Below are positions 26,789 to 36,347 of a DNA stretch of 37,139 nt, piece by piece. A program made the translations under genes and the position numbers. Each line of letters begins with the position of its first letter. Position 1 is the stretch's first letter. Below the pieces are notes generated by a model. It saw only the letters and a list, made by a program, of their open reading frames with translations, had not been told where the DNA came from and did no database searches. The stretch is from Alicyclobacillus sp. (GTDB lineage Bacteria > Bacillota > Bacilli > Alicyclobacillales > Alicyclobacillaceae): NCBI RefSeq assembly GCF_023511815.1, contig NZ_JAIMAV010000021.1:1-37139 (forward strand), read 5' to 3'.

Positions 26789-27076
26789 GTGGGACCCGAG
26801 GAGGAGAAGGCAATCCGCTGGGAGGATTACCGAACTGAACTGATGACCCTGTGTCAGGTGAAGGCGGAGGAGTTTCACCTGTTGGGCTACCGCGAGGTGA
26901 AGGCGGAGGAAATCTGGCGGTGCGTCCAACAGATCACGAAGGGGCGGGGCCCGCTGCACGAGGTGGTGGCGGCCATCCTCGGCCTCAACATCGGTCGTTT
27001 CATGACCTACCTGACCATGAACGCCTTCCAGGGGAAGCTGGACGGGGATGTGTTTGACGCTCCGAAGCAGGGTTGA
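26789..27076 (+). CDS. comN: ComN-like post-transcriptional regulator
   Basis: A 95-residue cytosolic protein. KAEEFHLLGYREVKAEEIW, then LHEVVAAILGLNIGRFMTYLTMNAFQGKL, match the ComN/YrzD family, which in B. subtilis acts on comE mRNA and binds DivIVA. The GTG at 26789 is the best start, after the G-rich stretch AAGGGGTGGTGGAGC; longer open frame upstream is antisense to spoVB. The location between spoVB and secD is the same as in B. subtilis. The secD promoter overlaps its last codons. Confidence 0.85.
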   Translation: MGPEEEKAIRWEDYRTELMTLCQVKAEEFHLLGYREVKAEEIWRCVQQITKGRGPLHEVVAAILGLNIGRFMTYLTMNAFQGKLDGDVFDAPKQG

Positions 27077-27083
27077 TTATACT
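27054..27083 (+). promoter_or_regulatory. Promoter of secD-secF
   Basis: TTGACG (27054-27059), an 18-bp spacer and TATACT (27078-27083), overlapping the end of comN. Transcription would start at about 27090, leaving a leader of about 140 nt before secD. Confidence 0.8.
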
Positions 27084-27089
27084 GATGAA

Positions 27090-27229
27090 GGTTGTTGGCA
27101 CAGGCCGGCTTGCGCGGGGTTCGCCGCCGGGGCCGGGAGAGGGCCCTGCCGGGGGGATGGACCATCGCGGCCGGATGCCAGGCCCGCCCTGCGGCGGGCC
27201 ATTACCTTGTGGATGGGGAGACTCGTGGT
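27090..27229 (+). other. Untranslated, structured leader of secD-secF, function unknown
   Basis: About 140 nt lie between the promoter and the TTG of secD. The leader is very G+C rich and can fold into several helices. The clearest is a perfect 8-bp hairpin, GGCCCGCC-CTGC-GGCGGGCC (27181-27200), 15 bases before the GGGGAG ribosome binding site. There is no T-run after it. I recognise no known riboswitch class. Open frames through it are in-frame extensions of secD or out of frame, and lack ribosome binding sites. Confidence 0.5.
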
Positions 27230-28516
27230 TTGAAAAAGAAGCGTCATCGAAAGTGGGGCCGGTTTCTGGCTTTTCTCGCCATTGTCGTGGTGGTCGTCGG
27301 ACTGACGGCGGGCACCGGGCAGCGGCTGTGGAAGAACATCCCGCTCGGGTTGGACCTCAAAGGTGGGTTTGAACTCCTCTATCAGATTCAGTCCAGTCCG
27401 GACAAGCCCCTGACGCCGGACGGCGTCAAGGCCGCGGTGCAGGCGGTGGAGCTGCGCGTCAACTCGCTCGGCGTCGCCTCACCGGTGATTGAACTGGAAG
27501 GGTCGGACCAGATCCGGGTTCAGCTGGCCGGCACGTTCGACCAGCAGCAGGCGGAGCGGATCATCGGACAGACGGCCGATCTGAAGATCTATGGAAACGC
27601 CACGCAGGACAAGAACGGACAGTGGGTGCCGGATGCGAAAACCCTGTTGGCGACCGGTGCGGACCTCAAGTCCAACTCCAAGTGGGCGCAGGACCCGACG
27701 ACCGGTTCCAACGTGGTCACCCTTGAGTTCAAGGACCCGAAGAAGTGGCAGGACATCACCACCAAATATCTTCAGAAACCGATCTACGTCTTCCTGAACG
27801 GTCAACTCCTGACCGCGCCGACCATTCAGTCGGTGATGTCGGACGGGCGCTCGGAGATCTACGGTCCGACGCTCAACACCCCGGAGGCCTGCATCGAGCT
27901 GGCGAAAGAGCTGAACGCCGGCGCGCTGCCGTATCCCCTGAAGCTGATCAGCTCGACGAACGTGGGGCCTTCGCTTGGATTCGCGTCCCTGAAGGCGACC
28001 CTGTGGGCAGGCGCCGCCGCCATCATCCTGATCTTTTTGTTCATGCTGGTGCTGTACCGGATGGCGGGGTTCATCGCCGACATCGCGTTGGTGGCCTACC
28101 TGTATCTGGTGCTGGTGACGTTCGCCGGGATGCACGTGGTGTTGACGTTGCCGGGGCTCGCCGCCCTGGTGCTCGGCGTTGGCATGGCGGTGGACGCCAA
28201 CATCATCACCTACGAGCGGATTAAAGATGAGATGCGAAACGGCAAAAGCCTGCAATCCAGTGTGATTGCGGGGAACAAGCGGGCGCTTCGGACCATCATC
28301 GACTCGAACGCGACCACCTTCATCGCAGGGGCGGTGATGTACTGGTTCGGCCAGGGCGACATCCGCGGGTTCGCGGTGGCCCTGATGATCTCCATCATCG
28401 TCAGCATGCTGACCGCGGTGCTCCTCAGCCGTGCGATGCTGCTGTTGTTCACCAAGTCGGGTGTGGCCGACCGGCCGTGGTGGTACGGCGTCGGGAAGGG
28501 GGTCGTCCAGTCGTGA
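27230..28516 (+). CDS. secD: Protein translocase subunit SecD
   Basis: A 428-residue membrane protein that, with SecF, uses the proton gradient to aid export by SecYEG. TM1 (about 11-28) is followed by LGLDLKGGFELLYQI, the SecD hallmark, then a periplasmic-side region shorter than in E. coli. Five C-terminal TM segments include the D4-type motif GMAVDANIITYERIKDE. The TTG at 27230 has GGGGAG 9 bases upstream and gives a normal basic N-terminus (LKKKRHRKWG). The frame is open further up, but that stretch is GC-rich leader without family similarity. secF starts inside its stop codon. B. subtilis has one fused SecDF; here the two are separate. Confidence 0.96.
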   Translation: MKKKRHRKWGRFLAFLAIVVVVVGLTAGTGQRLWKNIPLGLDLKGGFELLYQIQSSPDKPLTPDGVKAAVQAVELRVNSLGVASPVIELEGSDQIRVQLAGTFDQQQAERIIGQTADLKIYGNATQDKNGQWVPDAKTLLATGADLKSNSKWAQDPTTGSNVVTLEFKDPKKWQDITTKYLQKPIYVFLNGQLLTAPTIQSVMSDGRSEIYGPTLNTPEACIELAKELNAGALPYPLKLISSTNVGPSLGFASLKATLWAGAAAIILIFLFMLVLYRMAGFIADIALVAYLYLVLVTFAGMHVVLTLPGLAALVLGVGMAVDANIITYERIKDEMRNGKSLQSSVIAGNKRALRTIIDSNATTFIAGAVMYWFGQGDIRGFAVALMISIIVSMLTAVLLSRAMLLLFTKSGVADRPWWYGVGKGVVQS

Positions 28517-29424
28517 GGGCGCGGTTTGACATCGTCCGGCGGCGGCGCTGGTTTTTCCTGTTGTCGGGCGCCATCACGGTGCTCGGCCTGGCGGCGTTCC
28601 TGCTGTTTGGATTCAATCTGGGGGCGGACTTCAAAGCGGGTTCGCGCGTGCAGCTGCAGTTGAACGAACCGGTGGACGTGAGCAAGGTGCGCGAGATGTT
28701 TCAACAGATCGGGCTGTCCGTCCCCGAGGGCGGCGTGACGGTCGCCGGCACGCGCAATGACATGGCGGTCGTACGCTTCCCAGAGGTGTTGACGCAGGAT
28801 CAGATCGCAAAGATCAATCAGGCGGAGAAGCAGACGTTTCCGAAATCGGCCGGGGCGGATGTGCGGACGGTCAATCCCATCGTCGCCCAGCAGACCTCGC
28901 GCAAGGCGGTCTGGTCGGTGCTGTTGGCCAGCCTGTTCATCGTGGCGTATGTCAGCATTCGGTTCGAGTACCGGTTCGCCATCTCGGGCATCGTGGCCCT
29001 GTTGCACGACGCGTTCATCGTGATGTCGGTGTTCGCCCTGCTGCGCCTCGAGGTCGACCTGACGTTCGTCGCGGCGATTCTCACCATCGTGGGCTACTCC
29101 ATCAACGACACCATCGTGATCTTCGACCGCATTCGCGAGAATCTGCGCATCGCCCGGCCGCGCACCTTCGACGACCTGGAACACCTGGTCGACAAGAGTC
29201 TGTGGCAGACGATGTCGCGGTCCATCAACACGGTGGTGACGGTGCTCATCGCGGCCGTGACGCTGTACTTCTTCGGCGGCCAGACCATCCACAACTTCAA
29301 TTTGGCGCTGATTGTCGGCCTGGTGAGCGGTGCCTACAGCTCCATCTTCATCGCGAGTCCGCTGTGGGTGTCGTGGCGAGGGCGGCAGATGCGGCGGGCG
29401 GAGGCGGAAAAACACACGGCGTGA
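28513..29424 (+). CDS. secF: Protein translocase subunit SecF
   Basis: A 303-residue, six-TM partner of SecD. Signatures are GFNLGADFKAGSRV after TM1, LFIVAYVSIRFEYRFAISGI, and IVGYSINDTIVIFDRIREN. The basic C-terminus is in the cytosol. The GTG overlaps the secD stop (GTGA), which should keep the subunits balanced. A GC-rich hairpin follows the gene. Confidence 0.97.
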   Translation: MRARFDIVRRRRWFFLLSGAITVLGLAAFLLFGFNLGADFKAGSRVQLQLNEPVDVSKVREMFQQIGLSVPEGGVTVAGTRNDMAVVRFPEVLTQDQIAKINQAEKQTFPKSAGADVRTVNPIVAQQTSRKAVWSVLLASLFIVAYVSIRFEYRFAISGIVALLHDAFIVMSVFALLRLEVDLTFVAAILTIVGYSINDTIVIFDRIRENLRIARPRTFDDLEHLVDKSLWQTMSRSINTVVTVLIAAVTLYFFGGQTIHNFNLALIVGLVSGAYSSIFIASPLWVSWRGRQMRRAEAEKHTA

Positions 29425-29440
29425 CGGAGATTCGTCCGGG

Positions 29441-29470
29441 GCGCGCTCCTGCGGGAGCGCGCTGTGTGTC
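29441..29470 (+). terminator. Possible weak terminator after secF
   Basis: GCGCGCTCC (29441-29449) pairs with GGAGCGCGC (29454-29462), a perfect 9-bp stem with a four-base loop. The following TGTGTGTCT is only moderately T-rich, so termination may be partial and the CDF-recJ genes could be read from the secD promoter. Confidence 0.45.
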
Positions 29471-29503
29471 TCGCGGGCAGATTGGAGACAGGGGGGTGCG
29501 TCC

Positions 29504-30418
29504 GTGACGGATGCCAAGGAGCATCGCCAGGCGCAGGCGGGGGCGTGGGCCAGCGTGTTGGTCAATCTGGTGCTCACGGTGGGCAAGGGCGCCATCGGCA
29601 TCCTGGCCGGCAGCCGCGCCCTGGTGGCGGACGCGATCCATTCCGCCGCGGATCTGGCCGGGTCGGTGGCCGTCATCGTGGGACTGATGGTGGCGCGCAA
29701 GCCGCCGGACAGGGACCATCCGTATGGACACGGGAAGGCGGAGCTGATCAGTTCCTTCATCGTGGCCGGCCTGCTCGCCGCGGCGGGCCTCGATGTGGCG
29801 GCGGGCGCCGTTGGCGCCCTGTTCCGGCCGGCGGAGCAGCCGCGGGCGTCGGCGGCGTGGGCGGCGGCGGTCGCCGTCGTGATCAAAGAGGTGATGTTTC
29901 AGTACAACTACCGTCTCGGCAGGCGGCTTCGCAGCCGCAGCCTGATGGCGTCGGCCATGGACCACCGCTCGGATGTGTTCTCGTCGCTGGCCGCGCTCGT
30001 CGGCATCCTGATGGCGCGCGCCGGCGCGGCGTGGGGCATGCCCTGGATGCTGCACATGGACGCGGTGGCGAGCCTCGTGGTGGCGTTGCTGATTTTGAAG
30101 ATGGGCTACGAGGTCGCGACGGACGCGGTGCACGTGCTGATGGACCGCGTCGTCGAAGGAGAGGCCATCAAACCGTACGAGAGCGTCATCCTGTCCGTTC
30201 CCGGTGTGGAGCACATCGACGAGTTGCGGGTGCGGGATCACGGCCGGTACGTGGTGATTGACGCCAAGATCAGCGTGGATGCGCACATGTCGGTGGCGGA
30301 GGGACACGGCATCGCGGCCGAGGTGAAGGAGCGGTTGATCACCCGGCAGCCGCGGGTGCTGGATGTCCTGGTTCACGTCAATCCGTGTTATCCGGATGAG
30401 GAGGAGGGCGGCCGGTGA
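29504..30418 (+). CDS. Cation diffusion facilitator family transporter
   Basis: A 304-residue antiporter that likely exports a divalent metal (Zn, Mn, Fe or Co). Six TM segments are predicted. Metal-site motifs are ADAIHSAADLAGS (D43, H46, D50) in TM2 and MDHRSDVFSS (D153, D157) in TM5, with the conserved DHPYGHGKAE loop (71-80) between. A C-terminal cytosolic domain includes VPGVEHIDELRVRDHG and DAKISVDAHMSVAEGH. The GTG at 29504 has AGGGGGGTG about 6 bases upstream. Its stop overlaps the recJ GTG. The metal cannot be told from sequence alone. Confidence 0.94.
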   Translation: MTDAKEHRQAQAGAWASVLVNLVLTVGKGAIGILAGSRALVADAIHSAADLAGSVAVIVGLMVARKPPDRDHPYGHGKAELISSFIVAGLLAAAGLDVAAGAVGALFRPAEQPRASAAWAAAVAVVIKEVMFQYNYRLGRRLRSRSLMASAMDHRSDVFSSLAALVGILMARAGAAWGMPWMLHMDAVASLVVALLILKMGYEVATDAVHVLMDRVVEGEAIKPYESVILSVPGVEHIDELRVRDHGRYVVIDAKISVDAHMSVAEGHGIAAEVKERLITRQPRVLDVLVHVNPCYPDEEEGGR

Positions 30419-32388
30419 CCGGTGACCAACAGGCTCGAGGACTTTGGCGCACGGCCGCCGTCGACGACCAAGCGGCCCTTCAGCTGGCGGAGTCGTGCGG
30501 CGTGCCACCCCGCGTTGCGCGCTGGTTGTTGGCGCGCGGCATCGGGTCGGACGCGGTGGCGCGGTGGTGGGACCCGCGGTCGGTGTCGTGGAGCGATCCG
30601 TTCGCGTTTGACGACATGGGCCGGGCAATCGACACGGTCCTGGCGGCGGCGCGGGAGGGCCGTGTGGTGGCCCTGGTCGGCGACTACGACGTGGACGGGG
30701 TGACCGCAAGCGCCATCGCCGCCGAGGCGATGGCGCTTGCCGGGATTGTCTGTCGGGTCATCCTGCCGCACCGCGTGCGGGATGGGTACGGGCTCTCCCC
30801 GAACCTGGTGGAGCGGGCCGCCGGGATGGGGTGCGCGGCCATCGTCACGGTGGACAACGGGGTGCGCGCGCACGACGCGGTGGACCGCGCGGCGGCCCTG
30901 GGGATGCCGGTGGTGGTGACGGATCACCACGAGCCGGGAGACGAGCTTCCCGAGGCCGCGGCCGTGGTGCACTGGGCACGCGCGAGCGGGGAAGGTCTTG
31001 GGGCCCTCTCCGGCGCGGGGGTGGCGTGGAAATTCGCCCTCGCCCTGTGCGACCGGGCCGGGATTCGGGTACCGGAGGAGACGGCCGATTGGTGGCTCGG
31101 GCTGGCGGCGCTCGGGGCATTGGCCGATGTGGTGCCGGTCACCGGGGAGAACCGCAGGCTGCTGGTCGAGGGCGTGGACCGGCTCCGGCGCGCGCGCCGA
31201 CCGGGGTGGCGGGCTCTGTGCGCCGAGGTCGGGCTTCATGCGGATCGCGTCACGGGCGACCTGTTGCAGTGGACGGTCATCCCGAGGCTGAACGCGGCGG
31301 GCCGGATGGATACGGCACAGCTGGCGTATCAACTGCTCACGGCGCCGGATGCGCTCACCGCGGCCCGGTTGGCCGGGGAGGTGGAGGCTTGCAACGACCT
31401 GCGCAAACGCGAGACGGACCGGGCGTTTGCGCAGGCGTGCGCGGACATCGATGCTCGCTGGGCGGATGGTCTTCCCAGCGGGGGCGTGGCGGTGTGGGGA
31501 CCGTGGCCCGTGGGGGTTGCCGGGATTGTCGCGGCACGGCTGGCGGACCGCTACAACCGGCCAGCGGTGGTGCTCGCCGACGACGGTGGCGAGGTGCTGC
31601 GGGGGTCTGGCCGCGCGCCGGAGGGGGTGCACCTGTACGGCATGGTGGAGGCGTGCGCCGCTTGGACCGACCACTTCGGCGGCCACGCGGGCGCCATCGG
31701 GCTCGGGGTGCACCGGTCGGCGCTGGATGCGTTCCGCGCCGCGTTTGCCGCTCTGGAGTGCCCGCGGCCGGCCGAGGCGGCGGTGATCGCCGACGACTAT
31801 CTGCCGCTTGACGATGCGAATCTGGAGACCCTCGAGTGGGTGGAAAGGTTCGCCCCGTTCGGTCCCGGCAATCCCCCGTTTCTGTTTTTCATCGGACCGG
31901 TGATGGTGGTTCAGGTCACGGCGCTCGGAGACGGCCGTCATCTTCGGTTGCGTGTGCGGGAGGGGCGCCACGAGGCGGAATTGGTGTGGTTTCGCGCACC
32001 CGACGAAGCGCACGGTTGGCAGCCCGGGGACGTCATCGGAGCGGTGTGCCGTCTGGACCGAAACGAATGGCAGGGAATGGTTCGCCCGCAGCTTCGCGTT
32101 ACGACGGGGCGGCGCCTGCACCGTCCGCTGATGCGCGAGGATTTCGGGGCGGTGTACCGGCTGTTGCGGGCGCGCCGCCGGCTGATGGACGAGGACCTTC
32201 ACCGGCTCGGTCCCCGTTGGACGGCGGCGGATGCGCGTCTGATGCTCGACACGTTTGTCGAACTCGGGTTTGCTCACCATCGGGAGAGCGCGTATCATGT
32301 TGTTGACCATGCAGACGCCAAGGATCTGCGGGAATCTTTGCATTATCAATCGCACCTGCGGCAGGCCGGTCGGCGCCGCGAAGCGTGA
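30415..32388 (+). CDS. recJ: Single-stranded-DNA-specific exonuclease RecJ
   Basis: A 657-residue 5'-3' exonuclease of the DHH family, used in recombination and mismatch and base excision repair. It has motif [12 protein letters not shown] (90-95), VTVDNGV, DHH (170-172), [37 protein letters not shown], the DHHA1 region ([27 protein letters not shown]), and a C-terminal OB-type domain. It is shorter than B. subtilis RecJ (786) and longer than that of E. coli (577). The GTG overlaps the stop of the transporter gene (GTGA) with GGAGGAGGG 6 bases upstream. apt begins 11 bp after its stop. Confidence 0.95.
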   Translation: MTGDQQARGLWRTAAVDDQAALQLAESCGVPPRVARWLLARGIGSDAVARWWDPRSVSWSDPFAFDDMGRAIDTVLAAAREGRVVALVGDYDVDGVTASAIAAEAMALAGIVCRVILPHRVRDGYGLSPNLVERAAGMGCAAIVTVDNGVRAHDAVDRAAALGMPVVVTDHHEPGDELPEAAAVVHWARASGEGLGALSGAGVAWKFALALCDRAGIRVPEETADWWLGLAALGALADVVPVTGENRRLLVEGVDRLRRARRPGWRALCAEVGLHADRVTGDLLQWTVIPRLNAAGRMDTAQLAYQLLTAPDALTAARLAGEVEACNDLRKRETDRAFAQACADIDARWADGLPSGGVAVWGPWPVGVAGIVAARLADRYNRPAVVLADDGGEVLRGSGRAPEGVHLYGMVEACAAWTDHFGGHAGAIGLGVHRSALDAFRAAFAALECPRPAEAAVIADDYLPLDDANLETLEWVERFAPFGPGNPPFLFFIGPVMVVQVTALGDGRHLRLRVREGRHEAELVWFRAPDEAHGWQPGDVIGAVCRLDRNEWQGMVRPQLRVTTGRRLHRPLMREDFGAVYRLLRARRRLMDEDLHRLGPRWTAADARLMLDTFVELGFAHHRESAYHVVDHADAKDLRESLHYQSHLRQAGRRREA

Positions 32389-32399
32389 GGAGCGAACAT

Positions 32400-32915
32400 A
32401 TGGATTTGGAGAGCAAGATCCGGGAGATTCCGGATTTCCCGCAGCCGGGAATCCGGTTTAAGGACATCACCCCGCTGTTGGCGGACGGGGCCGCGTACCG
32501 CCAGGCCATCGACGAGCTGGCCACCTTCGCCCGCGAGGTCGGCGCGGAGTGCGTGGTCGGCCCCGAAGCCCGCGGGTTCGTCGTGGGGGCGCCGCTGGCC
32601 TACGCGCTCGGGGCCGGTTTCGTGCCGGTTCGCAAGCGGGGCAAACTGCCGCATCGGACGGTGGCGGTGGAGTACGCGCTCGAATACGGAACCGACGTCC
32701 TGGAGATCCACGCGGACGGCGTCGAGCCGGGGCAACGGGTGATTGTCGCGGACGACCTTCTGGCCACCGGCGGAACGATGGCCGCCACGGTGGAGTTGGT
32801 GCGCAAACTGGGCGGCCAGGTGGTCGGCGCGGCGTTTCTGATTGAGTTGGGCGCGCTCGGCGGCCGCCGGCGCCTGGAGGGATTGCCCATCCGGACGTTG
32901 ATCCATTACGACTGA
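32400..32915 (+). CDS. apt: Adenine phosphoribosyltransferase
   Basis: A 171-residue purine salvage enzyme that makes AMP from adenine and PRPP. The start [48 protein letters not shown] and the PRPP loop [14 protein letters not shown] are all present. The ATG at 32400 has GAGGAG 7 bases upstream, inside the end of recJ. The recJ-apt-rel order is the same as in B. subtilis and links purine salvage with (p)ppGpp metabolism. Confidence 0.97.
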   Translation: MDLESKIREIPDFPQPGIRFKDITPLLADGAAYRQAIDELATFAREVGAECVVGPEARGFVVGAPLAYALGAGFVPVRKRGKLPHRTVAVEYALEYGTDVLEIHADGVEPGQRVIVADDLLATGGTMAATVELVRKLGGQVVGAAFLIELGALGGRRRLEGLPIRTLIHYD

Positions 32916-32947
32916 GTTGGATGTCGCGGGAGGACGGGGGTGAGCCG

Positions 32948-35104
32948 ATGGACATCGAGCAGCTGTGTGAGAAGGTGGCGTCTTACGCCAAAGCGGAGGA
33001 CCTGGAGCTGATTCGGCGGGCGTACCGGTACGCCGAAGAGGCGCATCGCGGGCAGCTGCGCCGGTCCGGGGAGCCCTACATCACGCATCCTGTGGCCGTG
33101 GCGATGATCCTCGCCGACCTGCGTTTGGACGCGACCACGCTGGCGGCGGCGCTGTTGCACGACGTCGTCGAGGACACGAAGGCGACGGACGAGGAGATCG
33201 TGCGCCAGTTCGGTGCCGAGGTCGCCACCCTGGTGGATGGCGTCACGAAGCTCAAACGGATCAAGTTCGATTCGACGGAGGAACAGCAGGCGGAGAATCT
33301 GCGCAAGATGTTCATGGCCATGGCCAAGGACATCCGCGTGCTGCTCATCAAACTGGCGGATCGACTCCACAACATGCGCACCCTGCGCTATCAACCCCCC
33401 GAGAAGCAGCTTCGCACAGCGCGCGAGACGCTCGAGATCTTCGCGCCGCTCGCCCACCGGCTCGGCATCTACACGCTCAAGTGGGAACTCGAGGACCTTT
33501 CGCTCCGTTACCTCAACCCCCAGCAGTACTATCGGATTGTCAACCTGATGGCCCAAAAGCGCAAGGAACGCGAGACGTATGTGGGCGAGGTCATTCAGGT
33601 GTTGCGGGAGAAGCTGCGCGAGATTGACATCCAGGCCGAGGTCTCCGGCCGCGCCAAGCACATCTACAGCATATATCGGAAGATGGTCACCCAGAACAAG
33701 GAGTTCAACGAGATCTACGACCTGTTTGCCATCCGGGTGATTGTCGACAGCGTCAAGGACTGTTACGGGGTGCTCGGCGTGGTGCACACCATGTGGAAGC
33801 CGATGCCCGGCCGGTTCAAGGATTACATCGCGATGCCGAAGGCGAACATGTACCAGAGCCTGCACACCACGGTCATCGGTCCGCGCGGGGAACCGCTGGA
33901 GATTCAGATCCGCACCTGGGAGATGCACCAGACGGCGGAGTACGGCATCGCGGCGCACTGGGTGTACAAGGAGGGCGGCCAGAAGGCGGAGGGCAAGTTC
34001 GCGCAGAAGCTCGCCTGGTTCCGCGAGGTGCTGGAGTGGCAACAGGATTTCCGGGATGCCCAGGAGTTCATGGAGACGCTCAAAATTGACCTGTTCTCGG
34101 ACGAGGTGTTCGTCTTCACGCCCAAGGGGGATGTGATTGAACTCCCGGCCGGGTCGGTTCCGATTGACTTCGCCTACCGCATCCACACCGACATCGGAAA
34201 CCGCTGCATCGGTGCGAAGGTCAACGGGAAGATTGTCCCGCTCGACTACCGGCTGCGCACGGGCGACATCGTCGAGGTCCTGACCTCCAAACACAGCTAC
34301 GGACCGAGCCGCGATTGGCTGAAGATTGTCCAATCCTCGCAGGCCAAGAGCAAGATCCGAGCCTGGTTCAAGAAGGAGAAGCGCGAGGAGAACATCGCCC
34401 GGGGACGCGACCTGATTGAGAAGGAACTGTCGCGCCAGCGCCTGGAGCCCCACCAGCTGATGACCCCCGCGTACATGGCGGACGTCCTGCAGAAGTTCAA
34501 CTTCTCCAAGGAGGACGACCTGTACGCCGCGGTGGGCTACGGCGGGCTCTCGCCGGTGCAGGTGGTCACGCGCCTTGTGGAGCGGTATCGGCGCGATCAC
34601 GCCGACGCCGCGGTGGACCGGGTGTCGTTGGAAGGCCGGGATCGCGGCAAACCGTCGCACAGCGGCGTGCGGGTGCGCGGCGTGGACAACCTCCTCATCC
34701 GGTTCGCCCGCTGCTGCAATCCGGTTCCGGGGGATGAGATCATCGGGTTCGTCACACGCGGGCGCGGCGTATCCGTCCACCGCGCGGACTGTCCGAACGC
34801 GCTGCAACTGAAGGCCGACCAGGAGCGGGTGATGGAAGTCGAGTGGGTGGGCGCGCCGGATCAATCCTATCCGGTGGACATCGAGCTCATCTCCATGGAT
34901 CGCCACGGGCTCATCAACGAGGTGATGAACGCGGTGGCGGAGACGAAGACCGACATCCAGGCGGTGCACGCGCGGGCGGACGACAAGCGGATTGCCCACG
35001 TCAACCTGACGGTGCGGATTCGCAATCTCGACCACCTGCGGACCGTGGTGGAGCGGTTGAAGCGCATCAAGGACGTGCACAGCGTGCGCCGCATCGTCCA
35101 GTGA
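32948..35104 (+). CDS. relA: Bifunctional (p)ppGpp synthetase/hydrolase, Rel
   Basis: A 718-residue long RSH protein that makes and degrades the alarmone (p)ppGpp. The hydrolase domain has an intact HDVVEDT (71-77). The synthetase domain has the RFKD motif (289-292), typical of bifunctional Rel, and GRFKDYIAMPKANMYQSLHT. TGS (about 387-447), helical, zinc-finger (FARCCNPVPGDEIIGF) and ACT (about 645-718) domains follow. The ATG at 32948 has GGGGGTG about 6 bases upstream; ATG 32921 lacks a site. dtd follows at 63 bp. Both activities should be functional. Confidence 0.97.
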   Translation: MDIEQLCEKVASYAKAEDLELIRRAYRYAEEAHRGQLRRSGEPYITHPVAVAMILADLRLDATTLAAALLHDVVEDTKATDEEIVRQFGAEVATLVDGVTKLKRIKFDSTEEQQAENLRKMFMAMAKDIRVLLIKLADRLHNMRTLRYQPPEKQLRTARETLEIFAPLAHRLGIYTLKWELEDLSLRYLNPQQYYRIVNLMAQKRKERETYVGEVIQVLREKLREIDIQAEVSGRAKHIYSIYRKMVTQNKEFNEIYDLFAIRVIVDSVKDCYGVLGVVHTMWKPMPGRFKDYIAMPKANMYQSLHTTVIGPRGEPLEIQIRTWEMHQTAEYGIAAHWVYKEGGQKAEGKFAQKLAWFREVLEWQQDFRDAQEFMETLKIDLFSDEVFVFTPKGDVIELPAGSVPIDFAYRIHTDIGNRCIGAKVNGKIVPLDYRLRTGDIVEVLTSKHSYGPSRDWLKIVQSSQAKSKIRAWFKKEKREENIARGRDLIEKELSRQRLEPHQLMTPAYMADVLQKFNFSKEDDLYAAVGYGGLSPVQVVTRLVERYRRDHADAAVDRVSLEGRDRGKPSHSGVRVRGVDNLLIRFARCCNPVPGDEIIGFVTRGRGVSVHRADCPNALQLKADQERVMEVEWVGAPDQSYPVDIELISMDRHGLINEVMNAVAETKTDIQAVHARADDKRIAHVNLTVRIRNLDHLRTVVERLKRIKDVHSVRRIVQ

Positions 35105-35167
35105 ACCGATGGCCTTGGTGCATTGCGGGCGGTCGGATCGAGCGACGGTGGAACAAGGAGGAATGAG

Positions 35168-35617
35168 ATGCGAGCGGTCGTTCAGCGCAGCGGCCCGGCC
35201 AGCGTCCGGGTGGACGGGGAGGTGGTCGGGCGGGTGCCGTTCGGATTGGTGGTGTTGCTCGGGGTGCGCACCGGAGATACGGCGGAGGACGCCCGGTATC
35301 TCGCGGACAAGGTCGCGCATCTGCGCGTCTTTCCAGATGAGACGGGGAAGATGAACCGCGACGTGAGGGAGGCGGGCGGCGCGGTGTTGTCCATCTCGCA
35401 GTTCACCCTGTACGGGGATGTCCGCAAGGGGCGCCGTCCCAACTACATGGAGGCGGCGCGCCCGGAGGAGGCGGAGGCGCTGTACGAGCAATTCAACGCG
35501 CATCTGCGCGAGTACGGCCTGCGGGTGGAGACGGGCCGGTTCGGAGCGATGATGGAGGTCTCGCTGGTCAATGACGGGCCCGTCACCATCCTGCTCGACA
35601 GCCAGCGGTTGTTCTGA
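35168..35617 (+). CDS. dtd: D-aminoacyl-tRNA deacylase
   Basis: A 149-residue homodimeric proofreading enzyme that frees D-amino acids from tRNA, including D-Tyr. [18 protein letters not shown] is the family start; active-site motifs are [10 protein letters not shown] and [20 protein letters not shown] lies 6 bases before the ATG. The position after rel is that of dtd in Bacillus. Confidence 0.97.
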   Translation: MRAVVQRSGPASVRVDGEVVGRVPFGLVVLLGVRTGDTAEDARYLADKVAHLRVFPDETGKMNRDVREAGGAVLSISQFTLYGDVRKGRRPNYMEAARPEEAEALYEQFNAHLREYGLRVETGRFGAMMEVSLVNDGPVTILLDSQRLF

Positions 35618-35699
35618 CCGGCGCCCGTCCGGATCTCCGCCCATCGCTCGGTGTGGGCGCGCGTTGGACAGGCATGGAACCCGCGAAGGAGGAGAGGTC

Positions 35700-36335
35700 A
35701 TGCGCATCCAGGGATTTGTCATCAGCCCGTTTGGGTCCAATTGTTACGTGTTGGCGGAGTCGGAGGAACCGGGCGCCCGCGCGGTGATTGTCGATCCGGG
35801 CGACACCGCGGTGGAACCGGTCCTCGACTACGTGGCGCAACACCGGCTTGCGGTGCAGGCCATCTGGAACACCCACGCGCATGTGGATCACGTGATGGGG
35901 GTCGATGTGGTGCGCGACCGGCTCGGCGTGCCCGCCTGGTTGCACCCGGACGACCTTCCGGTGTGGAATGAGATGCCGACATCGGCGCGGATGTGGCTGA
36001 ATCAGACGGTGCCGCCCCTGCGGGCGCCGGATCACCTCTGGGCCGACGGGGATGTGGTGAAGCTGGGGTCGCTGTCTTTCACGGTGTGGCATACGCCGGG
36101 CCATTCCCCGGGCAGCGTGTGTCTCATCGGGGAGGACATCGCCTTCACGGGAGACACCCTGTTCGCCGGAACCATTGGCCGAACCGACCTTCCCCTGTCC
36201 GATCCGGAGGCCATGCGGCGGTCTCTCCAACGTCTTCAGGCGTTGCCCGACGCGCTGCTCATTTATCCCGGGCACATGGGCAGCTCGACCATCGGCCGGG
36301 AGCGTCAGACGAATCCGTTTTTCCGCGAGGCGTGA
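35700..36335 (+). CDS. Metallo-beta-lactamase-fold hydrolase (glyoxalase II-like)
   Basis: A 211-residue cytosolic enzyme. The metal site is complete: THAHVDH (H59, H61, D63, H64), PGHSPGS (H135), FTGDTLFAGTIGRTDLP (D152) and YPGHMGSS (H192). It resembles the short glyoxalase II-like (YqgX/GloB-type) hydrolases of Bacillota, which lack the glutathione-binding C-terminal domain. Thioesters of a low-molecular-weight thiol are likely substrates, but this is unproven. AAGGAGGAGAGG lies just before the ATG. It starts 82 bp after dtd with no terminator between, so it probably shares the rel-dtd transcript. Confidence 0.92.
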   Translation: MRIQGFVISPFGSNCYVLAESEEPGARAVIVDPGDTAVEPVLDYVAQHRLAVQAIWNTHAHVDHVMGVDVVRDRLGVPAWLHPDDLPVWNEMPTSARMWLNQTVPPLRAPDHLWADGDVVKLGSLSFTVWHTPGHSPGSVCLIGEDIAFTGDTLFAGTIGRTDLPLSDPEAMRRSLQRLQALPDALLIYPGHMGSSTIGRERQTNPFFREA

Positions 36336-36347
36336 ATCGGCTTAAAA

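Noticed and set aside
24977-26959. 660-codon minus-strand frame overlapping spoVB
   Set aside because: Out of frame with SpoVB, which has clear family motifs; the shifted frame is Arg/His/Pro-rich without membrane segments.
27085-27232. Leader peptide in front of secD
   Set aside because: The ATG at 27085 lies upstream of the predicted transcript start and has no ribosome binding site.
28210-29886. 558-codon minus-strand frame over secD, secF and the CDF gene
   Set aside because: It crosses three real genes and their intergenic gap and shows no domain.
32906-35740. 944-codon open frame antisense to rel and dtd
   Set aside because: Long only because of G+C bias; rel and dtd on the plus strand are complete with all motifs.
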